Assembly: GCA_007127495.1 (NCBI GenBank)
Contig: SKZG01000537.1
Location: 1-12,370, forward strand
Reading direction: 5' to 3'
DNA from: Planctomycetales bacterium
Lineage (GTDB): Bacteria; Planctomycetota; Planctomycetia; Pirellulales; Thermoguttaceae
DNA length: 12,370 nt
Shown here: piece after piece, positions 1 through 7,593 of the stretch
Layout of the letters: every line of letters starts with the position of its first letter
Position numbering within the stretch: the stretch's first letter is position 1
The notes under the pieces: generated by a model
Database searches by the model: none
The model's input: the letters and a program-made list of their open reading frames with translations, nothing else
What the model was told of the DNA's origin: nothing
Made by a program: the position numbers and the translations under genes

Positions 1-36
1 AATCGTTTCATATAATTGTATCAAACGATTGTTTGC
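1..36 (+). promoter_or_regulatory. Probable TetR operator overlapping a -10 box
   Basis: Positions 1-30 form an almost perfect 30-bp palindrome: AATCGTTT (1-8) mirrors AAACGATT (23-30), and most inner positions also pair, giving 26 of 30 symmetric bases. A perfect TATAAT lies at 11-16, in the middle. The right half is itself a smaller palindrome, CAAAC-GATT-GTTTG (22-35). The left half looks like the inverted 3' part of the same box, cut by the window edge, which would put two boxes 26 bp centre to centre. TetR-family dimers bind such sites, and the regulator gene begins about 70 bp downstream, so autorepression by covering the -10 box is the likely logic. The -35 element would lie outside the window. 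The operator role is inferred. Confidence 0.7.
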
Positions 37-88
37 CTCCAGGGGCCCCCGTTGCGATTCCTAATACGCAGTACCAAGGCACTTCTTC

Positions 89-94
89 GGAAGG
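89..94 (+). promoter_or_regulatory. Ribosome binding site of the TetR regulator
   Basis: GGAAGG lies 10 bases upstream of the ATG at 105. It decides the start. The longer reading frame from a TTG at 33 begins inside the operator palindrome, has no Shine-Dalgarno sequence, and would add 24 residues ahead of the usual TetR N-terminus. Confidence 0.65.
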
Positions 95-104
95 TCGAGC
101 CAAC

Positions 105-785
105 ATGAGCGCCGATGCCACCCCAGCCCGCATTATCGAAGCCGCCGGCCCGATCTTCGCCGCGAAGGGCTTCGAGGCGGCGACCGTGCGTGAAATATGC
201 CACGAGGCGGGTGTGAACCTGGCGGCCGTGAATTACCACTTTGGCAGCAAGGAGGGCTTGTATGTGGCCACGGTGCGCCAGGCGCATCCGAACCGGCTTG
301 AACAGCGCTTCGTGCCTGATCAACCCGCCGGGGCCACCCCCTCCCAACGACTGCGTGGATTCGTTTGGGCCATGATCAGCCGGTTGCTCGAGTTGAAGGC
401 CGCCGAATGGCAATGGCGATTGCTCTTTCGCGAGATCACCGATCCCACCCCGATATGCCGCGAGTTGCTGCAAGAGCACTTTCGGGCGGGGTTCGGGGCG
501 TTGCTGGCCATCATCGACGACGTGGTCGATCCGGAGCTGCCACTCCACCGGCGACATCAGATTGCGTTGAGTATCGTGGGCCAGTGCGTCTATTACCGAT
601 CGGCAACGAACATCATTCCGATGATCGTCGGTGAAGACGAGTTGGCTGCCCACTACAAAGCCGAAATGTTGACCGACCATATTACCGGATTCAGTCTCGC
701 GGCCTTGGGGCTTGGCCCGCCGGTGGGTTCCGCTCCGGGAAGCAATCATCGCGAAACCTGCCCCGAACGGAGGAGCGACCCATGA
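105..785 (+). CDS. TetR/AcrR-family transcriptional regulator, CecR-like C-terminal domain
   Basis: This is a 226-residue one-component repressor, normal length for the family. Residues 8-53 form the TetR DNA-binding domain: helix 1 (ARIIEAAGPIFAAKGFEAAT), then the helix-turn-helix TVREICHEAGV-NLAAVNYHFGSKEGLY with the hallmark YHF-x-SKE-x-L end. The C-terminal half, with its REITDPTP stretch and the later SIVGQCVYY segment, resembles the DUF1956/CecR ligand-binding domain as I remember it. The effector cannot be read from the sequence. The ATG at 105 is chosen over a TTG at 33 because of its ribosome binding site. The stop codon overlaps the ATG of the adaptor gene (ATGA, 782-785), so regulator and pump are one operon. 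The palindrome at 1-36 is its likely operator. The family call is firm; the subfamily is moderately sure. Confidence 0.93.
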   Translation: MSADATPARIIEAAGPIFAAKGFEAATVREICHEAGVNLAAVNYHFGSKEGLYVATVRQAHPNRLEQRFVPDQPAGATPSQRLRGFVWAMISRLLELKAAEWQWRLLFREITDPTPICRELLQEHFRAGFGALLAIIDDVVDPELPLHRRHQIALSIVGQCVYYRSATNIIPMIVGEDELAAHYKAEMLTDHITGFSLAALGLGPPVGSAPGSNHRETCPERRSDP

Positions 786-2164
786 ATACAACGCTGCGGG
801 CAGTGGCTCCCCTCATTATTTTAGCAGGCGGTATTGTGGGGTACTTCATGCTGGCAGGGCAGCGGGCCGTAGAAACGCAGCCCGTCGCCGCCGCGGTGCC
901 GCCGCTGGTCGAGGCAACCGAATTAGTCGCCCACGGCGCCGGCCTCGATATCACCACCGACGGCGTCGTGGTTCCCTACCGAGAAATCACCATTGCAGCC
1001 GAAGTGACAGGGCGCATTACCATGAAGGCCCCCAACGCCCGGGCTGGCAACTACGTGGCAGCGGGCACCGTGCTCCTGGAAATCGACCCCCGCGACTATC
1101 AACTTTCGGTCAAGCAGTTGCAGCAGGAGCGGGAGCAGGCTGAAACGTCCCTCGGTGAACTCGACGTGGAGGTTCGAAATATCGAGGAGATCAGTCATTT
1201 GGCGCAGCAGCAGTTGGAATTGCACAGTGCCGAATACGAGCGCCAACAAAAGCTTGCGGAACGGCGCGTGGTGACGGCAACCCAACTCGACCAAGCGCAG
1301 CAAAGCGTCCTGCAAATGCAGAGCCAGCTCATGGAGTTGCGCAAACAGGTTCAGATGCTCCGCACGCGCCGCACCCGGCTCGAATCGGTCAAGAACGCTA
1401 CCGAGCTTCGCCTCGAAAGGGCACAACTCGACTTGGAACGAGCCCAAGTTGTCGCGCCGAGTGACGGCGTGGTGGTACGCGACCTGGTCGAGGTCGACAG
1501 TTTTGTCAACAGGGGCACCCAGCTCTTTGTTTTTGAAGATACTTCGAAAGTCGAGGTGCAGTGCAACTTGATGATGGACGATTTGTATTGGCTTTGGGTG
1601 CAGCGCCAGAATCCGGCGAGTGCCGGCTACGAGGCCGTGCCGGAGCCGGGGCGCGATTATCAGATTCCCCGCACCCCGGCGACGATCGTTTATGAACTGG
1701 CCGGGCAGAAGTACGCATGGCGCGGCGAGCTTTCGCGATTCGATGGAATCGGCCTGGATGAAGCGACCCGTATGGTGCCCGCGCGTGTGACCGTCGACGA
1801 TCCACGCGGCGTGCGGCGGCTCCACCCCGACGCCGCATCTGCCGGATCGACGTCCGGACCGACGGCACTGGTTCGCGGCATGTATGTCACGGTGCGCATC
1901 CACGCCACGCCCAATGCCGAGCTGCTGCGAGTGCCGGAGGAGGCCATCCGGCCGGGCAACCGGGTATGGGTGGTGAATGATGGGAGGCTGCGGATCGTCG
2001 AGGTGCGCGTGGTCCAGCGCCACGAGGGCAACGCCATTGTGCGGGCGAATGAGCGCGGGAACGTGGCGGGCCAACCCAAGAAGTTGTCAGCGGGCATGCG
2101 CGTTGTCACCTCGCCGTTGGCCGTGGCGGAGGCGGGGATGCAATTGCGGGAGCAACAGCCATGA
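782..2164 (+). CDS. RND efflux periplasmic adaptor subunit (membrane fusion protein, HlyD/AcrA type)
   Basis: This 460-residue protein would bridge the RND pump and an outer-membrane channel across the periplasm. Residues 8-26 are one hydrophobic segment without a lipobox, so it is probably anchored in the inner membrane or has an uncleaved signal. The first half of the lipoyl (barrel-sandwich) domain is around 60-100. A long Gln/Glu/Leu-rich helical hairpin spans about 105-220. The second lipoyl half follows with VAPSDGVVV at 224-232. Beta-barrel and membrane-proximal domains come after. At the hairpin tip, R154-x3-L158-x6-T165 matches the RLS motif that docks TolC-type channels, with Thr in place of Ser. 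Start ATG has GGAGG at 769-773. Overlaps of 4 bp join it to both neighbours. It is somewhat longer than AcrA-type adaptors (about 400), largely through the region 265-360. The substrate is unknown. Confidence 0.95.
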   Translation: MNTTLRAVAPLIILAGGIVGYFMLAGQRAVETQPVAAAVPPLVEATELVAHGAGLDITTDGVVVPYREITIAAEVTGRITMKAPNARAGNYVAAGTVLLEIDPRDYQLSVKQLQQEREQAETSLGELDVEVRNIEEISHLAQQQLELHSAEYERQQKLAERRVVTATQLDQAQQSVLQMQSQLMELRKQVQMLRTRRTRLESVKNATELRLERAQLDLERAQVVAPSDGVVVRDLVEVDSFVNRGTQLFVFEDTSKVEVQCNLMMDDLYWLWVQRQNPASAGYEAVPEPGRDYQIPRTPATIVYELAGQKYAWRGELSRFDGIGLDEATRMVPARVTVDDPRGVRRLHPDAASAGSTSGPTALVRGMYVTVRIHATPNAELLRVPEEAIRPGNRVWVVNDGRLRIVEVRVVQRHEGNAIVRANERGNVAGQPKKLSAGMRVVTSPLAVAEAGMQLREQQP

Positions 2165-5100
2165 AAGCGCTCATTCGCTGGGCCATTTCAAACACACCCG
2201 CGATGAACACGGCCATGGTGGCCATTTTGCTGGTGGGCGGAGTGGCGCTTTACCGTATGCACCGCGAATTGTTCCCCGAGTTCGAACTGGAGATCATCTT
2301 CATTTCGGTCCCGTACCCCGGGGCCAGTCCCGAGGAAGTGGAGGAAAGCATCTGCCAACGCATCGAGGAGGCGGTCCGCACGCTGCAAGGCATCAAGCGG
2401 CTCAGTTCGGTCGCTTCGGAAGGCGTGGGTACGGTCATCCTGGAACTCGAGGCCGATGTACGCGACGTACAGAAGGTGCTCAACGAGGTGCGCGGCGAGG
2501 TGGACCGGCTTCCCGGCTTCCCGCCGCTACGGGCCGAGGAGCCCGAAATCAGACAGGTCACACTCCGCCGGCCCGCCATCAAATTGGCGGTTGTCGGGCC
2601 GGACGCACCGGGGCATGACGGCGAACTGCGGTTGCGCACCGTGGCGGAACAGGTGCGCGATGAGGTGCTCCAGCTTGCGGCGATTTCGCAGGCCGACATC
2701 GGCGCGGCCAAGGATTTTCAGATCGATGTCGAAATTGCCGAAAGCACGCTCCGCAAGCATGGACTCAGCCTCCGGGGCGTGGCGGACCTGATCCGACGCG
2801 AAAACATCGAGATTCCGGCCGGCATCATGCGCACCGGCTCTCAGGAGTTGCTCCTTCGCGGTAAGAATAAACGTCTGGTGGGCGAGGAAATCGCCAAGAT
2901 TCCCTTGGTGACCCGCGAGGATGGCGTCGTACTGACCGTCGACGACCTGGCGATGGTGCACGACCACTTCGTCGATACGACCTCCTCGACCTTTATCAAC
3001 GGCAAGCCGGGTATGGTGGTCCAAATCAGCAAGACGGCGGATGAAGACCTGCTGGCCATCGCGGCTGAAGTGCGACGTTTCGCCGAAGGCGTCCAAGGGC
3101 CGGCCGGTTGGAACGGCTACCGGCTGCCCGAAGGCTACCAACTCGTTGTCTTTGACGACACCTCCATTGTCGTTCGCGACCGGCTCGAACTGTTGCGGCG
3201 CAACGGGCTCCAGGGGCTGGTTCTCGTGTTCGTGGTGTTGGCACTGTTCCTGGAACTGCGGCTGGCGTTTTGGGTGGCGCTTGGGATTCCCATTTCCATT
3301 CTGGGCGGGTGCGCCGTCCTGTTCGCCGCCGATCAGACGCTCAACATGCTCTCGATGTTTGCGTTCCTCATGGCACTGGGCATTTTGGTGGACGATGCCA
3401 TCGTGGTGGGCGAGAATGTGTATTCGCACCGGCAGCGCGGAAAGAGCCACTTGGAGGCCGCAGTCGACGGCACGTATGAGGTGCTTCCCTCGGTGCTCGC
3501 CTCAGTTACGACGACCATCATCGCGTTCACGCCGCTTCTGCTCGTGCCCGGAATCATGGGAAAGTTCATCGCGGTGATCCCGCTGGCGGTCATCGTGATG
3601 CTTTTGTTTTCCCTATTTGAAAGCACGTTCGTGCTGCCGTGCCACTTGGCCCATAGCGGTGAGCGCGACGCCGAGAAGCGCGGTATGCGCGAGCGGCGGG
3701 CGGTGGCGCACCGCCGACGGTTCTGGCTTTGGGCGTCCGTGGGTGCGGCTTGGTCCGGCTTGTTCCTCGCGGCGTCGGTCGCCGTCCTGCTGGCCGAGCA
3801 GGGCGCCGGCCCGCTCGCCACAGCCTTTCGGGAGGTGCCTCAACTGGCGGGGGTTTCGGCGATCCTGGTGATCGGACTGTTCGTGCTGGCCATGGCGCCG
3901 TATCTCGGTTATCCGGCACGACTCATTGCCGAGTTGATCGGCCGGATGAACAATCGGGTGACGGGGCTGCTCGATGCGACGATACATCGAATCTACCTGC
4001 CTCTGCTGCGATGGGCACTGCATAATCCGTGGATCGTTTTGAGCCTGGCGGCATCCGTGCTGCTGATTGCCCTTGGTCTGATTCGAGGAGGAATTGCACC
4101 GTTCAACGCCTTTCCCAAGATGGACGTGCCGCTCATCCAAGCGACGGTTGTGTATCCGGACGGCACTCCCGAGAGCATTACCGACAAGGCCACACGCCGG
4201 GTGGAAGAGGCCATTTTGCGGATCAATGCAGAATACGCCGCCGAGGGGCAGCCCGTGGTGAAAACTGTCCTGCGCTCCGTCGGCGATGCCAACACGACCG
4301 GCGCCCTCGGGCCGACAAGGCCTCCGGCGGGCAGCCATGCCGGCGGCGTTGCCGTGGAGCTTGTCGACATCCAGTTCCGCCCCCAACTAACCAGCATGGA
4401 ACTGATCAAGCAATGGCGCGAGGCGGCCGGTGAGTTTCCCGGCGCCGAAGAGGTTTCGTTTGCCGGCGCTGCGCTGGGCCCGGGAGGCACGCCCATCGAA
4501 TTGAAGCTTCTTGCGGCCCCTCGCGATATGGCCGCATTGACGCGAGTCGCGGAAAAGGTCAAGGAAAAGCTCGCCTCGTACCCAGGCGTTTTCGATATCG
4601 CTGGCGATTCGCGCCCGGGCAAGTGGGAATTTCACGTCCGCATCAAGGACAAAGCGGAAGCGCTTGGCGTGACCAACGCCGATTTGGCCGAGACGATCCG
4701 GGCAACCTACTACGGCGAGGAGGTCATGCGGCTGCAACGCGGGCGGCATGAGGTGAAGCTCATGGTGCGCTATCCCCGCGACGAGCGCTACAGCCTGGCT
4801 GGGTTCGACGCCATTCGCGTGCGTACGCACGACGGCATCGAACGGCCGATTACCGAACTGGCCGAGGTCCGGGTCGAACGGGGCTACTCGCGCATCAACC
4901 GGCTCAATCAGCTTCGGTCCATTACCGTCACCGCCGACGTCGAGGAAGGCGTCGCCAATGCCAGTCGAATTGTCAGCGACCTCCGCAGGCATGTTTTACC
5001 CGAAATGCTGGCGGAGCACCCGGGAGTGCGGGTTCGGTGGGAGGGGCAAGCCGAGCAGACGGCCGAGTCGGTACAAGGGCTGGTGTTTGGGCTGGCGATT

Positions 5101-5625
5101 GCCATGGTGTGCATGTTCGCACTGCTGACCCTCGAGTTCCAAACGTATACGCAGCCGCTTATTATCATGGCGATCATCCCATTTGGCGCCATCGGCGCCG
5201 TGTTCGGCCACGTGCTCCTTGGATTCGAGTTGACGTTGTTCAGCTTGTTCGGTCTTGTGGCGTTGACGGGAGTGGTAGTGAACGATTCGATTGTGCTGAT
5301 TGACTTCATCAACCATCGCGTGCGAGACGGCGTTCCCCTAAAAACCGCACTCATGGACGCCGGCCGGCAGCGATTTCGCCCCGTGCTGCTCACTTCCATG
5401 ACCACCATCGTCGGCCTGCTGCCCTTGCTCTTGGAGCGGTCATTCCAGGCCCGCGTGCTCCAGCCCATGGCTACAAGCCTTGCCTTCGGGCTGATGTTTG
5501 CCACCCTGCTGGTGCTGCTGCTCGTGCCCACGTTCTATTTGGTGTATGCCACAGTCAGTGGCCAACAGCATGAGGGTGTTGTTCGCAGCACAAGCTCCGA
5601 GCTTCGGGATGAGCATCCAGGGTAA
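2161..5625 (+). CDS. RND efflux transporter, inner-membrane permease subunit
   Basis: This 1154-residue proton-driven exporter of the AcrB/MexB superfamily acts as a trimer in the inner membrane. TM1 is about residues 14-31, followed by the porter-domain signature PYPGASPEEVE (51-61). TM4 carries the proton-relay pair D411-D412 in GILVDDAIVV. In the second half, TM7 starts near W624, TM10 contains GVVVNDSIVLID (1037-1048), and TM11 keeps R1071 and T1078, equivalent to AcrB R971 and T978. The AcrB K940 position is Asn (N1041) by my alignment. The protein is about 110 residues longer than AcrB-like pumps. The excess lies at about 501-610, between TM6 and TM7, and contains hydrophobic segments at 521-543 and 565-583. 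It begins on a 4-bp overlap with the adaptor gene. No outer-membrane channel gene follows. The substrate cannot be predicted. Confidence 0.96.
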   Translation: MKALIRWAISNTPAMNTAMVAILLVGGVALYRMHRELFPEFELEIIFISVPYPGASPEEVEESICQRIEEAVRTLQGIKRLSSVASEGVGTVILELEADVRDVQKVLNEVRGEVDRLPGFPPLRAEEPEIRQVTLRRPAIKLAVVGPDAPGHDGELRLRTVAEQVRDEVLQLAAISQADIGAAKDFQIDVEIAESTLRKHGLSLRGVADLIRRENIEIPAGIMRTGSQELLLRGKNKRLVGEEIAKIPLVTREDGVVLTVDDLAMVHDHFVDTTSSTFINGKPGMVVQISKTADEDLLAIAAEVRRFAEGVQGPAGWNGYRLPEGYQLVVFDDTSIVVRDRLELLRRNGLQGLVLVFVVLALFLELRLAFWVALGIPISILGGCAVLFAADQTLNMLSMFAFLMALGILVDDAIVVGENVYSHRQRGKSHLEAAVDGTYEVLPSVLASVTTTIIAFTPLLLVPGIMGKFIAVIPLAVIVMLLFSLFESTFVLPCHLAHSGERDAEKRGMRERRAVAHRRRFWLWASVGAAWSGLFLAASVAVLLAEQGAGPLATAFREVPQLAGVSAILVIGLFVLAMAPYLGYPARLIAELIGRMNNRVTGLLDATIHRIYLPLLRWALHNPWIVLSLAASVLLIALGLIRGGIAPFNAFPKMDVPLIQATVVYPDGTPESITDKATRRVEEAILRINAEYAAEGQPVVKTVLRSVGDANTTGALGPTRPPAGSHAGGVAVELVDIQFRPQLTSMELIKQWREAAGEFPGAEEVSFAGAALGPGGTPIELKLLAAPRDMAALTRVAEKVKEKLASYPGVFDIAGDSRPGKWEFHVRIKDKAEALGVTNADLAETIRATYYGEEVMRLQRGRHEVKLMVRYPRDERYSLAGFDAIRVRTHDGIERPITELAEVRVERGYSRINRLNQLRSITVTADVEEGVANASRIVSDLRRHVLPEMLAEHPGVRVRWEGQAEQTAESVQGLVFGLAIAMVCMFALLTLEFQTYTQPLIIMAIIPFGAIGAVFGHVLLGFELTLFSLFGLVALTGVVVNDSIVLIDFINHRVRDGVPLKTALMDAGRQRFRPVLLTSMTTIVGLLPLLLERSFQARVLQPMATSLAFGLMFATLLVLLLVPTFYLVYATVSGQQHEGVVRSTSSELRDEHPG

Positions 5626-5658
5626 TGTTTCGCGACGGCCACCTCGATCGGGGGCGCG
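5626..5658. other. Convergent intergenic gap between permease and SNF2 gene ends
   Basis: Only 33 bases separate the permease stop (TAA, 5623-5625) from the stop of the oppositely oriented SNF2 gene (TAG on the - strand, 5661-5659). I see no GC hairpin with a T tract on either strand, so the two transcripts probably run into each other or end by Rho-type termination. Confidence 0.6.
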
Positions 5659-7593
5659 CTACGCGGCGGCGGGGTTGTCGCCGGACGGCATGCGCAGCTC
5701 GAAGAGCCCGAATAGTTCATCCTGGCTCAGACGCGGCTTCCGGCCTCCGGTGGTGTCGGAGAAAATGGTGTCAAACAACTCACGTTTTTCTTGAAGAATG
5801 AAATCGATGCGTTCTTCAATGGTATCGAGCGTTAGGAAGCGGGTTACGGTGATGGGGCCGTCAGCGCCGATGCGATGAGCCCGATTGATCGCCTGGTCCT
5901 CCACGGCCGGATTCCACCACCGGTCGAACAAGAAGACGTAGCCGGCAAACTGGAGGTTCAGCCCGACGCCACCCGCGCCGTAGCTCATCAGCAACACGTG
6001 CCGCGACGGATCAGAGCGAAATCGTTCGATCACCGCGTCGCGATGCTTCGGCGGTATCTTGCCGTGGTATTCCAGGGGCCCGAAGCGGTGGAGCTGTTTT
6101 GCGAGTCTGTCCAGCGAGCCGACCCACTGACTGAAAACGATGGCCTTGCGTCCGCTATCGGCCACTTCTTCCAAATCGGCGGCGAGTCGTTCGAGCTTCG
6201 AGCTGGTTCCGGAGACGGGGTCGAAATTGCATATTTGCTTCAACCGCAGGATCAATTCGAAGACGTGCTGTATGGTCAGCTCTCCCCCCAGGCTGCTCAA
6301 ACGCACAACACCCTCGTCCTCGGCCCGCTGGTAGGTTTCGCGCTGTTCGGGAGTCAGCTCCAGGTTGGCGTCGCGAAATAGTTTGGGCGGCAGATCGGCA
6401 AGGACCCGATCCTTGGTGCGCCGCAGCACATAGTCGCGAACGGCGCGCCCCATGCGCCGCGGTTTGAGATCGGGGGCAAGGAACCCGGGCACGAGGAACT
6501 CGAATATCCCGACCAGGTCCTCGGTGGTGTTCTCCACCGGCGTGCCGGTGAGTGCCCAACTGCGCCGCCTCCGAATGGACCGCACCACCTGGCTGGTGGC
6601 GCCTGAACGGTTCTTCACTCGCTGTGCCTCGTCAAGGAGAACAAGGTCGAACTGCGTGGGAACGACAGGCCCTTCGCCGTCACTGGAAAGGGGGCTTTCT
6701 CCTTGCGCGGCAACCGCACCGGATTCCAGCAGTTCGCGGTCACGGCATAACAGTTCGTAGTTGGCTATGCGTACGGGCACGTCGGGCAACCGCCATTGCC
6801 AAGCCCGGCGGGCACGATCGCCCTCGATCGCCATGACGGAGATTTCCGGGGCCCATTGCGCGAACTCGCGTTGCCAGTTGGTCACCAGCGGTTTGGGGCA
6901 CACGAGCAGTACGGTACGCAGCTCACCGCACCGCATCAGCAACCGGATGGCCGTAATGGCCTGCATCGTCTTTCCCAGCCCCATTTCGTCGGCCAGGACG
7001 GCCGCATGGCGCGGGTAGAGGAAGGCGACTCCTTCAAACTGATAAGGAAAAGGCCGAAAGGGGAAGTGCAACGCTCGCTCGGCCAGCAGATGCTCCAGCG
7101 GCGGCTGGAGCACGTAGTGCAGTCGGTCCTCCAGCTTGACAATATCGTGGGGCGGGCGAATACGCGTGCCACCGCGGCCGGGTGCCAGAGTCGGCGGTGT
7201 CGGTTGAGTGCTCGCTGCGCTGTTACAATCGGGAACAGCTCCCGACATTTCCGGGCGTTCCGGAGGGGCGAAGGAAAACCCCCGAACCCGAACACGGGGC
7301 GCGGCGATACGGACCGCGACGGCCCTCGGCCTGGCAAGTTCAAGGGCTTCGCTCGTCACGGCCACCGGCAACGGAAGCACCGCTTGACGGAAAGCCTCCA
7401 GTACGAGGCTTTGCGATAACGCTACCTGAGATGCCCGCAAATCAAGACTCTTGACGGCAGGCGGGTTGGGAGGTTGCCAAGTGAACACGTTCGGCCGAAG
7501 GACCGCTCGAGGCGTCTTCCGAGGCCACGGCTTGGGGCACGGTGGTTTGGCCGGCTTGCCGTGCGTCATCGAACTCCGTTGGGCCGAGTTCAT
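5659..7593 (-). CDS. SNF2-family DEAD/DEAH-box helicase-like ATPase
   Basis: This 644-residue protein has the full set of Swi2/Snf2 superfamily 2 motifs: PYQFEGVAFL (183-192), Walker A DEMGLGKT (202-209), motif II DEAQ (321-324), motif III TGTP (349-352), LRRTK (390-394), motif IV KAIVFSQW (483-490), motif V SYGAGGVGLNLQFA (537-550) and motif VI QAINRAHRIG (567-576). Such enzymes use ATP to translocate on double-stranded DNA and remodel bound proteins. Residues 1-150 are rich in Pro, Arg and Ala, without a recognised domain, and are probably disordered. No SWIM zinc finger, nuclease or methyltransferase domain is visible. The spacing from TGTP to LRRTK (about 46 residues) is shorter than in Rad54-like proteins as I recall them. 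The ATG overlaps the stop of the upstream 204-residue gene (ATGA), with GGAAGGG just before it, which supports this start over M9. The biological role is not known. Confidence 0.93.
   Translation of the reverse strand: MNSAQRSSMTHGKPAKPPCPKPWPRKTPRAVLRPNVFTWQPPNPPAVKSLDLRASQVALSQSLVLEAFRQAVLPLPVAVTSEALELARPRAVAVRIAAPRVRVRGFSFAPPERPEMSGAVPDCNSAASTQPTPPTLAPGRGGTRIRPPHDIVKLEDRLHYVLQPPLEHLLAERALHFPFRPFPYQFEGVAFLYPRHAAVLADEMGLGKTMQAITAIRLLMRCGELRTVLLVCPKPLVTNWQREFAQWAPEISVMAIEGDRARRAWQWRLPDVPVRIANYELLCRDRELLESGAVAAQGESPLSSDGEGPVVPTQFDLVLLDEAQRVKNRSGATSQVVRSIRRRRSWALTGTPVENTTEDLVGIFEFLVPGFLAPDLKPRRMGRAVRDYVLRRTKDRVLADLPPKLFRDANLELTPEQRETYQRAEDEGVVRLSSLGGELTIQHVFELILRLKQICNFDPVSGTSSKLERLAADLEEVADSGRKAIVFSQWVGSLDRLAKQLHRFGPLEYHGKIPPKHRDAVIERFRSDPSRHVLLMSYGAGGVGLNLQFAGYVFLFDRWWNPAVEDQAINRAHRIGADGPITVTRFLTLDTIEERIDFILQEKRELFDTIFSDTTGGRKPRLSQDELFGLFELRMPSGDNPAAA

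Noticed and set aside
33..104. N-terminal extension of the TetR gene from a TTG at 33
   Set aside because: It begins inside the operator palindrome, has no ribosome binding site, and adds residues not typical of the family. The ATG at 105 has GGAAGG 10 bases upstream.
923..2074. Long antisense frame (383 residues) opposite the adaptor gene
   Set aside because: It is a shadow frame in GC-rich DNA. The + strand adaptor is unmistakable, and the antisense product has no domain. The same holds for antisense frames at 21-791, 2527-3450, 3613-4386 and 8898-10199.
5592..5604. Small hairpin AAGCT-CCG-AGCTT near the permease end as a terminator
   Set aside because: The stem is only 5 bp, lies inside coding sequence, and has no T tract after it on either strand.
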